64,000 nt of DNA, from the NCBI RefSeq assembly GCF_000012825.1, contig NC_009614.1:4216001-4280000 (forward strand), read 5' to 3'. This DNA comes from Phocaeicola vulgatus ATCC 8482. Lineage in GTDB: Bacteria > Bacteroidota > Bacteroidia > Bacteroidales > Bacteroidaceae. Shown one piece after another: positions 8,242-17,297 of the stretch. Below the pieces are notes generated by a model. The model worked only from the letters and a program-made list of their open reading frames with translations. It was not told the origin of the DNA and did no database searches. The translations under genes were made by a program, and so were the position numbers. The first letter of the stretch is position 1. Each line of letters opens with the position of its first letter.

Positions 8242-10578
8242 ATGGCATTCGAAGAAACCCGGGAACAGCAACAGATGTACAACTACTTCCGCAGTTGCAT
8301 CTACATCTTTCTCATCATCGAGATTGTGATGAATCTTCCCATTACAGCGGATAACCGTGTCACGCAGTTTATTCTGGACCTTCTGGCACGCTTCAAGGTG
8401 TTCAATTCCGTATCGGGCTGCAAGGTGGCTGAGCTGATCTGCATCTGTGTGGTCTGTATCGGAACAAAGGCGAAGAAGGCGCTGAAGTTCAACGTGAAGA
8501 CGATGGTCATCTATCCGGTGCTGGCGGGATTGACATTGGTCGGCATGTGTTTTATCTTTCACGGCATGAATATCGGTATAAGCTGGTTTGGCTTCCCGGC
8601 CAACCGCATCCTTTATACACTCTGCTCGGTCGTAGGTACCATGCTGGTGCATCAGGGGCTGGACGGTATTGCCAAGTACTACAACTACAAGGTGGGTGAA
8701 GACCGCTTCAACTTCGAGAACGAATCGTTCCAGCAATCAGAAACTCTGGTAGCCAATGACTATTCGGTGAACATCCCGATGATTTACTACTGGAAGCAGA
8801 AGATGCACAAAGGCTGGATCAACATCATCAATCCTTTCCGTGGGACGATTGTGCTGGGTACACCGGGTTCGGGTAAGTCGTTCGGTATCATCGATCCTTT
8901 TATCCGTCAGCACGCTGCCAAGGGATTTGCTATCATGTGCTACGATTTCAAGTTCCCGACGTTGGCCAAGACACTTTTCTATCAGTATTGTAAGAACCGC
9001 AAGGCAGGTAAACTGCCGCAAAACTGCGGCTTTCGCATCATCAACTTCACGGATGTGGAGTATTCCGACCGCATCAATCCGATTCAGCGCAAGTATATTC
9101 CGGACCTGGCGGCAGCATCGGAAACCGCTGCTACTTTGCTGGCTTCCCTGAACAAGGGAGGCGGTGAAAAGAAAGGCGGTTCGGAGGCGTTTTTTACCAA
9201 TTCGGCAGAGAACTTTTTGGCAGCCATCATCTATTTCTTTGTGAACTTCCATCCGGTAGGCTTCAAGAATGGCAAGAAGCTGAAACGCTATGTTTCCCTG
9301 GCACCAGACTCCGAAGTGGTCATACCCGAGGGAAATAAACTGGAATTGGTGATACGGAATTGGGACGATTACCATGCCCTCGATGCAAAGGGCAACATCA
9401 TCCTGGACTTTGTGGACAAAAACGGCAACGACGTGTCAACGGATGAAGACCGGATGTTTGTGGATTTAAACGGCTTCTCGTATTTGGACCGGACGGGTAA
9501 ACGAGTTCACATAGAACGCTGCTGGTACGAAGATGATAAAGGCAAGGAAGTGGAGCCGGACACCATCACCGGGGAATATTCGGATATGCCACATGTGCTG
9601 TCCTTCTTAGGCAGGTCCTACGACCAGGTGTTCAACATTCTGATGCAGGACGACAAGATTGCTTCCCTCATGGCGCCCTTTAAGAGTGCCTACGAGAACA
9701 AGGCGAACGACCAGTTGGAAGGTATGGTGGGTACCCTTCGTGTGAATGCAGCCAGACTGGTATCTCCGGAAGCCTACTGGGTGTTTACGGGAGATGACTT
9801 CGACTTGAAGATTTCGGACAAGGCAAATCCGAGCTATCTGGTGATTGCCAACGACCCGGAGAAGGAACAGGTCATTGGCTCCTTGAATGCACTGGTGCTG
9901 AACCGACTGATTACCCGAGTCAATTCCAAGGGAAATATCCCGGTGAGCATCATCGTGGATGAGCTGCCTACACTCTACTTCCATAAGATAGACCGCTTGA
10001 TAGGTACGGCTCGCTCCAACAAGGTGGCAGTGACCCTGGGTTTTCAGGAGCTGCCGCAGCTTGAAGCGGACTATGGCAAGGTGGGTATGCAGAAGATTAT
10101 CACGACCTGCGGCAACATCTTCATGGGTGCTGCCCGTAACAAGGAAACGCTGGAATGGGCGCAGAATGATGTGTTCGGCAAGGCGAAGCAGACTTCCCGG
10201 TCCATCTCCATCAACGACAACAAGGTATCGACCACCATCTCTGAGAAGATGGACTACCTGGTGCCTGCTGCCAAGATAGCGGATATGGCAACCGGCTGGC
10301 TGGCAGGCCAGGCTGCCCGTGACTTCACGGCTACGGACGACAGCATGCTGAACCACTTCGACATCGAGCAGTCGGAGGAGTTCAAGACCACGAAGTACTT
10401 CTGCAAGACGCACTTCGACATGAAGAAGATTAAGGACGAAGAGAACCACTATGTACCGCTGCCGAAAATCTATGAGTTCAAGAACGACCGCGAGAAGGAA
10501 ATCATGCTGAACCGCAACTTCAAGCGGGTGAACGAGGAGGTGGACAAGATGGTCAAGGAACTGCTGGGTATGGCATAA
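8242..10578 (+). CDS. VirD4/TraG-family coupling ATPase (T4CP, MobC-like)
   Basis: 778 aa. Three or four N-terminal hydrophobic segments (to about residue 150) anchor it in the inner membrane. Walker A is GTPGSGKS at residues 206-213, and Walker B is SIIVDELPTLYF around 575. The later TLGFQELPQLEADYG segment is the arginine-finger/sensor region of coupling proteins. It is expected to recruit the relaxosome and pump the transferred strand into the T4SS. It lies directly behind traO, whereas CTnDOT keeps mobC with the mobilisation genes. A charged insertion (about residues 355-445) separates the ATPase halves. Confidence 0.9.
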   Translation: MAFEETREQQQMYNYFRSCIYIFLIIEIVMNLPITADNRVTQFILDLLARFKVFNSVSGCKVAELICICVVCIGTKAKKALKFNVKTMVIYPVLAGLTLVGMCFIFHGMNIGISWFGFPANRILYTLCSVVGTMLVHQGLDGIAKYYNYKVGEDRFNFENESFQQSETLVANDYSVNIPMIYYWKQKMHKGWINIINPFRGTIVLGTPGSGKSFGIIDPFIRQHAAKGFAIMCYDFKFPTLAKTLFYQYCKNRKAGKLPQNCGFRIINFTDVEYSDRINPIQRKYIPDLAAASETAATLLASLNKGGGEKKGGSEAFFTNSAENFLAAIIYFFVNFHPVGFKNGKKLKRYVSLAPDSEVVIPEGNKLELVIRNWDDYHALDAKGNIILDFVDKNGNDVSTDEDRMFVDLNGFSYLDRTGKRVHIERCWYEDDKGKEVEPDTITGEYSDMPHVLSFLGRSYDQVFNILMQDDKIASLMAPFKSAYENKANDQLEGMVGTLRVNAARLVSPEAYWVFTGDDFDLKISDKANPSYLVIANDPEKEQVIGSLNALVLNRLITRVNSKGNIPVSIIVDELPTLYFHKIDRLIGTARSNKVAVTLGFQELPQLEADYGKVGMQKIITTCGNIFMGAARNKETLEWAQNDVFGKAKQTSRSISINDNKVSTTISEKMDYLVPAAKIADMATGWLAGQAARDFTATDDSMLNHFDIEQSEEFKTTKYFCKTHFDMKKIKDEENHYVPLPKIYEFKNDREKEIMLNRNFKRVNEEVDKMVKELLGMA

Positions 10579-10632
10579 GCACCTTGAAGTAACACCTTTA
10601 TAGAATAACGTAGTACATTGTAAAACAGTGAA

Positions 10633-11328
10633 ATGAATATATATTATTCCACCAATACTTCAATTCGATTGAGTGGTAGCGCACTGAAGATCATCGCCGT
10701 CCTTTCGATGGTGGCAGACCACGGTGCCTACTACTTGATGGAGCACGGAACACTCCTTTACGAGGTCATGCGCTGCTTTGGTCGCATCGCCTTTCCAGTG
10801 TTCGCCTTCCTCATAGCAGAAGGCTTCCGGCATACCCGAAACCGGATGAAGTATTTCCTACAGCTGCTGGGATTTGCCGTAGTCAGCGAGGTGCCCTGGT
10901 ACCTGCTGAATGGCGCAGACGGGACGCACAATGTGCTCTTTACGCTGGCACTGGGTGTAATGGCACTGGCATCTTTTGAGGCATTAAAAAAGGATGGCAT
11001 CCTCTGTGGGACTGTCATACTTTCTATAGCTGGCTTCGCCACTTGGTCCGGTGTGGACTATGAGTGGCGAGGGATTCTGATGATGGTGGTGTTCTACCTG
11101 TTCGGGAATGTCAGCAATCTTTCTTTTCCCTCTGGTAGAAAGGCGCAGCTATTCTGTGCCTTTCTACTCATGATGCACTATGGGATAGTCGGCGCTTTGC
11201 TGGCATACCTGGTGATTGCTTGTTATGATGGGACTAGAGGGTTCATCCATGGCAAGGTGGCGAAGTATGGGTTTTATGCGTTCTATCCGGTGCATCTGTT
11301 TTTTATCCTTGTTATGCAGCCTTCATAA
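10633..11328 (+). CDS. traX: TraX-family polytopic membrane protein
   Basis: 231 aa, almost entirely hydrophobic with about seven to eight predicted membrane spans. The N-terminal motif SGSALKIIAVLSMVADHGAY and the following GRIAFPVFAFLIAEGFRHTR are hallmarks of TraX proteins. In F-type plasmids TraX acetylates pilin; in Bacteroidales, which lack F-pilin, the acyl acceptor is unknown. It is the last plus-strand gene of the tra block and converges on the minus-strand cargo operon, overlapping its last gene by 17 bp. Confidence 0.85.
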   Translation: MNIYYSTNTSIRLSGSALKIIAVLSMVADHGAYYLMEHGTLLYEVMRCFGRIAFPVFAFLIAEGFRHTRNRMKYFLQLLGFAVVSEVPWYLLNGADGTHNVLFTLALGVMALASFEALKKDGILCGTVILSIAGFATWSGVDYEWRGILMMVVFYLFGNVSNLSFPSGRKAQLFCAFLLMMHYGIVGALLAYLVIACYDGTRGFIHGKVAKYGFYAFYPVHLFFILVMQPS

Positions 11329-12385
11329 ATTCTTTTCTTAATTTTTCATATGATACAGAAATATCATTACTTGCTTCTATAACAGAATCTATCTGAACTT
11401 TTGAAATGTTTTGGGGAATTATTCGACGTTCGGCTAACTCTTTTAAAAGAGCTGTTGAGGTTCGCAGTAAAAATAAAAGATTTTCTGGTATTGTATTAAT
11501 ATTGTTTTTATAGGTTACAGATATTATATCAAGAATTTGTTCTATAGCAGGAATAAACTTTTCGTTTACATCAGTATACACCTTTGCTATGTTGTTCAAA
11601 GCAATAGAAAGATTTTCAATTTTACTATTGTCGCTTTTCATTTTTTCAAAAACTAGATTTGTCTTATTTTGAATATCTGAGAATTTATTTTCAAGTTCAT
11701 TTATTTTTTGTTTGACAAGAAATGGTGTTACTAGATATGCTGGGAATACGGGTATGATTGGCATATTTTCCAATACTTTTGTATATAGGTCATTGTTTAT
11801 TGAATCGAATTCTTTAGTAATGAAATTGAACTCTTTATTTAATATGAAAGCCCTCATGTCAATAGACTCCATAGGGTAATCTTCAAGCTGACTATTTATC
11901 CCTAGTTTGCATAGTTTAAGAGCTACTTTCTTAAGTATATAGTCTTTCATTATAGGCTTGCGTTTATTGATAGTGTCTATTTGTGCCTGAACATCATATA
12001 TAAATTGCTCATGTTTAATAACATAGTTATTGTATTCATTCTTGGCTGTATTAATATAGTTCACAATATTTTCTTTTGTTCTAGCAAGTCTCTTTCCTGG
12101 AAATACTATATCAGAAACAAATTCCCATATAGCTCCTAAAATTTGACTTGGCATATCGACAAAATAGTTTACCGCTATTGCGCCTGTGCCCATGGTTGTC
12201 AAAATCCATGCTTGCTCTTGATCTGACATTTTTTGGAATTGTCTGTCTTTCCTGAGCTCCTCTTCATTGTTTCCGTATTTTGATACTAGTCCAATACTTT
12301 TCGTATCTAAAATTAACGTAGATGTATAAGAAGCAGAAACGGTATCACTGATAATGTTCCTAATGGCAGGGTTTGTTGTATTCAT
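11312..12385 (-). CDS. coiled-coil protein, partner of the HNH/membrane cargo protein
   Basis: 357 aa from the ATG at 12385; a TTG four codons earlier is unlikely. The stop of the upstream gene and this start share one base (TAATG), indicating translational coupling. It has a weakly hydrophobic stretch near residues 60-90 (WILTTMGTGAIAVNYFVD ... ILGAIWEF) and then long helices with heptad-like leucine and isoleucine spacing (about 230-300). No catalytic motif is recognisable. Base composition is clearly more AT-rich than the flanking tra genes, as in acquired cargo. With the HNH/membrane gene it forms a two-protein module; a defence or toxin-type role is inference only. Confidence 0.6.
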   Translation of the reverse strand: MNTTNPAIRNIISDTVSASYTSTLILDTKSIGLVSKYGNNEEELRKDRQFQKMSDQEQAWILTTMGTGAIAVNYFVDMPSQILGAIWEFVSDIVFPGKRLARTKENIVNYINTAKNEYNNYVIKHEQFIYDVQAQIDTINKRKPIMKDYILKKVALKLCKLGINSQLEDYPMESIDMRAFILNKEFNFITKEFDSINNDLYTKVLENMPIIPVFPAYLVTPFLVKQKINELENKFSDIQNKTNLVFEKMKSDNSKIENLSIALNNIAKVYTDVNEKFIPAIEQILDIISVTYKNNINTIPENLLFLLRTSTALLKELAERRIIPQNISKVQIDSVIEASNDISVSYEKLRKEFMKAA

Positions 12386-13764
12386 TACATGTTCCAATTT
12401 ATAGTTCCATTATTATTCTCATTTTTAAACTCGCTAAAGTTATTATAGTCCAAAACTATGTTTAAGTTTTTTGCAAGGGCAAGAACTTCGTAGCTGGCAT
12501 CTGTAAAATCAGATTTTTCCATTGATTTTGAAAAACGATCTAAAATCAGGCGTGATTCAAGTGTGGATTGCCTCATTTTTTCTATGACAGCTTCGTTCAT
12601 ACTTTGCGTGGCTTGTCGAATTTCATTTATTCTCTCTTCAAACAACTCCTTAATTCTCGCGTTTCTTCTGTCGGCTTTGACATTGAAAATATCTGCTTTG
12701 TCTAAGAGATAAAATACAAGCATCGAGGCCAATCCAGATAGTAATGTTGAAATAACACCTCGTAAACTCTCTGGTATAATTGGAGTTTTTTCGAGCATGG
12801 AATCTATCCATATTCCGCACAATGCAGCAGCGCTTGCTCCGAATATTTTGAGAATGGCATCTCCTTTTTCAGCAGGTGTTGATGTTTTAGCATTGCTTCC
12901 GAAGAGGACATTGTATGATTGTGTCATAATCTTAATTCCTTCCTTGATTATTCTAAATGCTTGCTTAAAAATCCCTACAAACATACCTATGATACCTTCT
13001 ATTATTGTAGAAATGAGTGTTTTGAGCGTGCTCATGATGGAGGAACACACATTCCCAAAATTAGTCATCTGTGACCATACATATTCTTTTACTCTACTAA
13101 ATCGAATAGAGAATGCTCTTTTAAATGATTCAGCATTAACGCCCTCTTTAAATCCGTAAATAATGGAATCTTTCATTTCATAGAAAAGAGGTTTAATCAT
13201 GAATAATATAGCAGATCCCATAGTGTACATTAGGGTCTGTTTACCTGCACTTTTTATATTTGTGCGGTGGATATCATATGCTTTATCTTTTGCTAATTCT
13301 TTATCAATTATATTTCTTTCCTCTTGTGTCAACTTACGACCTAACTCATTTTCTTTCTTATTAAATGCCTCCTTTCGTATCTCTCTATCAGCCTGTCCTT
13401 GGCCCAATAAATTTTTTATAACGGCATTATTAACACCATTTTCTATAGCCTTTTGTGCATTTTGCTCCATTTTAATCATGTTAGCTTTTTGTTCTGGTGT
13501 TAAGTCAATATATTCTTTACCTTGAGACTTTAAAACCTCTTGTTGTTTTATAAATTCGCTATTGGACATTTCCCTTTTGGGATTATTGATTCTTCGTCCT
13601 GTAACGGCAAGATTTTTTTCTGAGTTGGCAATTCTTTTTATATCGCCATCACTAAGTCCCATATTGTTTTGTAATTGGTTAAAAATCTGTTTCAAGGGTA
13701 CAATATGATCAGTTTCTGCGTTATACAAATTTTTTTGGTCATTTCTTCTTAAATCAGGGTTGCT
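12385..13764 (-). CDS. HNH/membrane cargo protein, downstream frame (-1 relative to 13749-14276)
   Basis: The frame is open from the A7 run at 13764-13770 to the stop at 12385 but has no good start of its own (first candidate is a TTG at 13728 without an evident RBS). It encodes TDHIVPLKQIF ... IANSEKNLAVTGRRINNPKR, an HNH-type nuclease core (DH pair, then N and N). A charged helical region follows, then four hydrophobic segments (around TLMYTMGSAILFMIKPLF, IIEGIIGMFVGIF, ILKIFGASAAALCGIW and VISTLLSGLASMLVFYLL) and a C-terminal coiled coil. It continues the protein at 13749-14276 if ribosomes or RNA polymerase slip -1, giving about 630 aa. It may instead be a broken gene. Confidence 0.7.
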   Translation of the reverse strand, partial: SNPDLRRNDQKNLYNAETDHIVPLKQIFNQLQNNMGLSDGDIKRIANSEKNLAVTGRRINNPKREMSNSEFIKQQEVLKSQGKEYIDLTPEQKANMIKMEQNAQKAIENGVNNAVIKNLLGQGQADREIRKEAFNKKENELGRKLTQEERNIIDKELAKDKAYDIHRTNIKSAGKQTLMYTMGSAILFMIKPLFYEMKDSIIYGFKEGVNAESFKRAFSIRFSRVKEYVWSQMTNFGNVCSSIMSTLKTLISTIIEGIIGMFVGIFKQAFRIIKEGIKIMTQSYNVLFGSNAKTSTPAEKGDAILKIFGASAAALCGIWIDSMLEKTPIIPESLRGVISTLLSGLASMLVFYLLDKADIFNVKADRRNARIKELFEERINEIRQATQSMNEAVIEKMRQSTLESRLILDRFSKSMEKSDFTDASYEVLALAKNLNIVLDYNNFSEFKNENNNGTINWNM

Positions 13765-14276
13765 TTTTTTGCAGTAATGTTATTTTCTCCAGTATATTCA
13801 TCTGTTAAATTCTTACGTGTTCCTGCTTCTTTTATTTTTTCATTTTTATATCGTCCCATTTCGCTTGTATTTTGATAAGTTGAGCGATCATAGGTAGAAC
13901 GATTTTCATCACTCCATTGTTTGTTTATCAAATCTTGATTATGCTTTTCTACATAGGTGTCAGGTAATAAATAAATGCCTAGGCCATCATAATTAAAGGA
14001 ATTACATTCTATCATTACTCGGTTTGCATTAAGACCGATTTTTTGTGTTATTCCTTTAAACATAGGCAGCATCAATAAAGCATCAACGATTGATGTCATA
14101 ACAGGTGTTACAACATTATCAATTAGTTCTTCTTTCTGAAAATCTGTGTTGATACGATTAAGCATTTCTTCTGCTGTTTCACAATCGTATTGTTCTAGCT
14201 GCATCAATAGAGAAGGTATTTCAAGCGGAGATGCATTAGTTATTTTCTTCTGGAATTCATTAATGTCTATACTCAT
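13749..14276 (-). CDS. HNH/membrane cargo protein, N-terminal frame
   Basis: 175 aa in the zero frame from the ATG at 14276. The longer start at 14333 is rejected because it would lie at the promoter -33 box. It is helical at the N terminus (MSIDINEFQKKI, then EIPSLLMQLEQYDCETAEEM). Near the end come DEYTGENNITA and codons GCA AAA AAA, that is A_AAA_AAA (13770-13764) in the phase of a -1 slippery site, just before the stop at 13749. In the -1 frame the text becomes SNPDLRRNDQKNLYNAETDHIVPL, which completes a normal HNH start. So the zero-frame product alone lacks the nuclease and membrane parts. Confidence 0.68.
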   Translation of the reverse strand: MSIDINEFQKKITNASPLEIPSLLMQLEQYDCETAEEMLNRINTDFQKEELIDNVVTPVMTSIVDALLMLPMFKGITQKIGLNANRVMIECNSFNYDGLGIYLLPDTYVEKHNQDLINKQWSDENRSTYDRSTYQNTSEMGRYKNEKIKEAGTRKNLTDEYTGENNITAKKATLI

Positions 14277-14299
14277 AGTTATTTGATTAAAGATTAATG

Positions 14300-14330
14300 C
14301 AAAAGTACGTTTTTCCTTTTGATTATTCAA
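14300..14330 (-). promoter_or_regulatory. Bacteroides-type promoter of the cargo operon
   Basis: On the minus strand TTG (14330-14328), a 20-bp spacer and TACTTTTG (14307-14300) match the TTG/TAnnTTTG consensus. Transcription would start about 15-20 bp before the ATG at 14276. The cargo operon therefore has its own promoter, separate from tra. Confidence 0.75.
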
Positions 14331-14333
14331 CAT

Positions 14334-14469
14334 TTCCCATTTGACTTTTTCTATATCCTTTTTGAAGGTAGAGATTCTTTTATTAATTATTCTCTGCGCA
14401 GTTTGCTTGTTTAGCGGTAGGTAAGTATTTTATTCTCATCCGTTTTCTAATGAAAGTATGAGATTTTAG
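14334..14469. other. intergenic, AT-rich, no gene seen
   Basis: 136 bp between the cargo operon promoter and the 3' end of the muramidase gene. No open frame, clear hairpin or promoter was identified. Confidence 0.5.
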
Positions 14470-15096
14470 TTACAATTGGTATAATATCCGAATCACTTCA
14501 CGCACATACCTTGGATCTTCCGCATAGCCAATCTTATGCAACCATAACAAATAATTGCCGCCAGTGTATTTGTATTGGACTTTGGTATAGTAGGCCCGGA
14601 CACTTTCCGTCCAATGGTTGAACTCATAGTACTTTCCGGTTTTTGGATTCGTAAGTCCGAACAGGTTATGTCGGTTTCGGCAGAGCGGTGAACGGAACCA
14701 GCCCGTTTCGAGGATGGCTTGTGCCAGTACTATCTTTGGATGCCGGATGCCATTGCGGATGATTTCCTGATAAAGATTGAGTATGGTCAGTGCTGGCAGC
14801 GTTTTAGTTTCTGCTTTGACTTCTTTTGTTCGCACTAATTTTGGGGACGTTTTATTGTAACTTTTTTGGTCACTTTGTCCTTTATAGCCCCTTGTGGGCG
14901 CTAATGTACATAAACTATCCTTTTCTGCCTTTTTGCAAGACTCAAAAGCGACCAAACCCCTCTGTAAGGTATCAGGAGGCACTTTTTGCTTCTTTTCAGG
15001 ACGGATTTCCGTCTCTTTTGTAATCGTATAGAACTGTGCCGATGCCGAAACGGAACCAAGAATCAGCAACGCGGCGCAAAGAATGATGTTGTGCAT
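14470..15096 (-). CDS. exported glucosaminidase-type muramidase
   Basis: 208 aa with a signal peptide (MHNIILCAALLILGSVSASA), a low-complexity linker (about 25-110) and a C-terminal glucosaminidase/FlgJ-like domain: HPKIVLAQAILETGWFRSP carries the catalytic Glu (ILETGW), followed by NRHNLFGLTNPKTGKYYEF and WTESVRAYYTKVQ. Such enzymes cut the glycan strand of peptidoglycan so that the conjugation machine can cross the wall. It is transcribed away from the divergent accessory operon starting at 15187; the two promoters overlap in 15097-15186. Confidence 0.85.
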   Translation of the reverse strand: MHNIILCAALLILGSVSASAQFYTITKETEIRPEKKQKVPPDTLQRGLVAFESCKKAEKDSLCTLAPTRGYKGQSDQKSYNKTSPKLVRTKEVKAETKTLPALTILNLYQEIIRNGIRHPKIVLAQAILETGWFRSPLCRNRHNLFGLTNPKTGKYYEFNHWTESVRAYYTKVQYKYTGGNYLLWLHKIGYAEDPRYVREVIRILYQL

Positions 15097-15121
15097 TTCT
15101 TTTCAATGATAGGGTTGACAA

Positions 15122-15129
15122 TACTTTTG
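15122..15129 (+). promoter_or_regulatory. -7 box for the 15187 operon; opposing -7 box at 15155-15162
   Basis: TACTTTTG fits TAnnTTTG on the plus strand, about 58 bp before the first gene of the accessory operon; its -33 region is only T-rich. On the minus strand TATATTTG (15162-15155) could serve the muramidase gene. The two promoters face each other across about 30 bp, so their activities may interfere. Confidence 0.55.
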
Positions 15130-15186
15130 CGGGTGTTCAAGGCGGTTCCGACCGCAAATATATCGTTTTACTTAAACAATACGAAA

Positions 15187-15963
15187 ATGCACAACATCAA
15201 TCATTCTGAAAGGCTGCCCTACGAGAAGTTGGCGGCATTGGGCATTGACCGGGAAAAGGCCGAAAGCCTCCCTCAGGAAGTGAAGGAGAAACTGGCATCT
15301 GGAGAGGTCACCCCGCTCATGCAGGTGTCCATCAGTGCCCGTAACGGAGACATCATCACGCTTCCCCTCAAACTTCAGCTGACCACCGACCAGCAAGGTA
15401 ATCCGGCGCTTATGGCTTATCCCGTCCGTGCCGTACTGGAAAAGGAACACAACCAGGTGTTGCGCCTCACGGAACAGGAAGCCGAAAGGCTCAACAAGGG
15501 TGAGGTCATCCAGAAAGCCGTGGAAGTCAACGGCGAAAAGACCCAGCAGTATCTGCAACTCGATCCCGAAACCAAATCAATCTTCCATCGCAGGGTTACA
15601 GACGTTCAGCTGGAACAGAAGCTCAAGGACATGGAAAAGGTCAACGACATCGAACTGGGCATGCAGCAAAAGCAGCAGGTACGCGAGGGAAAACCCATTG
15701 AGCTGAATGTAGGCGGCGAGAAAGTGTCGGTCGGTGTGGACTTGAAAGAGCCCCAGGGCTTCAAGGTCATTCAGGGCGACATGAAAGAGTGGGAACGACA
15801 GCAGAAGCTCCGCTACGACGAGCAGCATCCCGAGTACCTGGGACTGGTGATGACAGACAAGAACCGCTGGGAATACCAGCAGGTGGTGGACAAACAGTCA
15901 CAGGAAAGAGCCTTGAAACTCCATGCGCCCAAAACAGAAAAATCCCAAGGTCTCAAACTCTAA
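15187..15963 (+). CDS. DUF3945/DUF4099-type ICE protein
   Basis: 258 aa from the ATG at 15187; the frame is open further upstream, but that part overlaps the divergent muramidase gene. It starts with a short helical unit (LPYEKLAALGIDREKAESLP), followed by GEVTPLMQVSISARNGD and a charged body with two repeated blocks of the DUF3945 type (KSIFHRRVTDVQLEQ...). Such proteins are common in Bacteroidales conjugative elements; their function is unknown. It is followed 12 bp later by a second protein of related type, and probably starts a long operon. Confidence 0.7.
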   Translation: MHNINHSERLPYEKLAALGIDREKAESLPQEVKEKLASGEVTPLMQVSISARNGDIITLPLKLQLTTDQQGNPALMAYPVRAVLEKEHNQVLRLTEQEAERLNKGEVIQKAVEVNGEKTQQYLQLDPETKSIFHRRVTDVQLEQKLKDMEKVNDIELGMQQKQQVREGKPIELNVGGEKVSVGVDLKEPQGFKVIQGDMKEWERQQKLRYDEQHPEYLGLVMTDKNRWEYQQVVDKQSQERALKLHAPKTEKSQGLKL

Positions 15964-15975
15964 ATCCTTTTCCCT

Positions 15976-17244
15976 ATGGTCAAGAAGAATGCAGAGAAGG
16001 ATGCCGGTTTTGTCCAGCAGTTCAACGAATTGAAGAAGAAACATCCCGATGCGGTGCTGCTTTTCCGCAAGGGCGACTTCTACGAAATGTACAAGGAGGA
16101 TGCACTCAAAGCATCGGTGATACTGGCGCTGAAGGTATCAGACAAGATTCTGCCGCTGGAAAATGACCCCATCAAGCTCCTGACCTTTCCCCGTCATGAA
16201 CTGGACAAGCATCTGCCCAAGCTGATTCGCTCTGGTCAGCGGGTCGCCATCTGCGAGGCGATAGACCAGCCGAAATTGATGAAGAAGCCCAGAGAGAAGA
16301 CCGGGAAAGAATTGAAAGAAACGAACACCTCTAACAAGAATACTATGGCGAAAAAGAAGAAAGAACAGGCTGTGCAGGAAGAGCCTACCAAGACTGTGAA
16401 AAGTGCAGTGGAGGAAAAACCTGCCAAGGAAATGAAGAGTGAACAAGCAACCGAGCAGAAAGCGGAAGCCAAGCAGGAACGCAAGCCACGCGAACCGCAG
16501 ATGATTACCGCCAACGGCGAGAAAGTCAGCCACGGCCATGCCTTCCAGAGCACCATCAACCCGGCGGACTGGTACTTCACCGCCAAGATTGACGGCGTAC
16601 AGCTGAAGCCACAGAAGATGGACGCTGCGGATTTGGCCGCTTACCAAAAGAAGGAAATGACGGTGCCCCAGCTGATGGAGAGGTATTATCCGACCAAGCT
16701 CATGCCGAAGGTATCGGAAGAAGCGTACCAAATGCCGAAGCAATTGTCTGGCCCTGATGGTGCCATCACCATCGACAAGTTCAATGTCTATAAGGAAAAG
16801 GATGAACAGCGCCCGGACTACAGCAAGTATAAGTTCTATGTGCAGATGGGCGACACCAAGATGTCGGCCGTGGCATCCCGTGAGGACCTGGATGCCTACT
16901 TCGACCGGGTGGTCAGTCCCACACAACTTGTGGAAAAGAACTTTGGGGAGCGCCTGCATCTGCAGTCAGCCTACGAGAAGTACCAGCTTCCCGAGGGAGT
17001 GGACCCCAAGGGAGTCCGTGTGGCCAAGGACCACTCCGACAACAAATGGAAGGTGTCGATGGACCTGGGCGACAAGGGCAAGACCAGCAAGCATGAAATC
17101 TCCTTCGACGACGGCTACTCGCTCTTCAAAGCCAAGACCGCTACCCGTGAACAGATTGCAGCCAAGTACCTCAATACGGAAATCACAGGTATGCTTTCAG
17201 CCGTGACCAACAAACTGGAGAAGTCGGCTTCCATGAAAATGTAA
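15976..17244 (+). CDS. ICE protein with N-terminal MutS domain I and DUF3945-like C-terminal part
   Basis: 422 aa. Residues about 10-95 reproduce the mismatch-recognition domain of MutS: AVLLFRKGDFYEMYKEDALKAS, where FYE is the conserved Phe-x-Glu that stacks on a mispaired base in MutS. There is no MutS connector, clamp or ATPase. A lysine/glutamate-rich linker follows (about 105-170) with an internal ATG at 16344, which could initiate a shorter form. The C-terminal half contains three related blocks (YFTAKIDGVQLKP, YKFYVQMGDTKMSAVA, WKVSMDLGDKGKT) typical of DUF3945. A role in binding distorted or single-stranded transfer DNA is inference. Confidence 0.78.
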   Translation: MVKKNAEKDAGFVQQFNELKKKHPDAVLLFRKGDFYEMYKEDALKASVILALKVSDKILPLENDPIKLLTFPRHELDKHLPKLIRSGQRVAICEAIDQPKLMKKPREKTGKELKETNTSNKNTMAKKKKEQAVQEEPTKTVKSAVEEKPAKEMKSEQATEQKAEAKQERKPREPQMITANGEKVSHGHAFQSTINPADWYFTAKIDGVQLKPQKMDAADLAAYQKKEMTVPQLMERYYPTKLMPKVSEEAYQMPKQLSGPDGAITIDKFNVYKEKDEQRPDYSKYKFYVQMGDTKMSAVASREDLDAYFDRVVSPTQLVEKNFGERLHLQSAYEKYQLPEGVDPKGVRVAKDHSDNKWKVSMDLGDKGKTSKHEISFDDGYSLFKAKTATREQIAAKYLNTEITGMLSAVTNKLEKSASMKM

Positions 17245-17297
17245 CAAAATCAAGAGAAACAAACGAATATTCAAGAAACAATAAAAGACGAAAAGAT

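Noticed and set aside
14986..15186. N-terminal extension of the DUF3945 gene
   Set aside because: It overlaps the muramidase gene on the other strand and its promoter; the ATG at 15187 is a better start.
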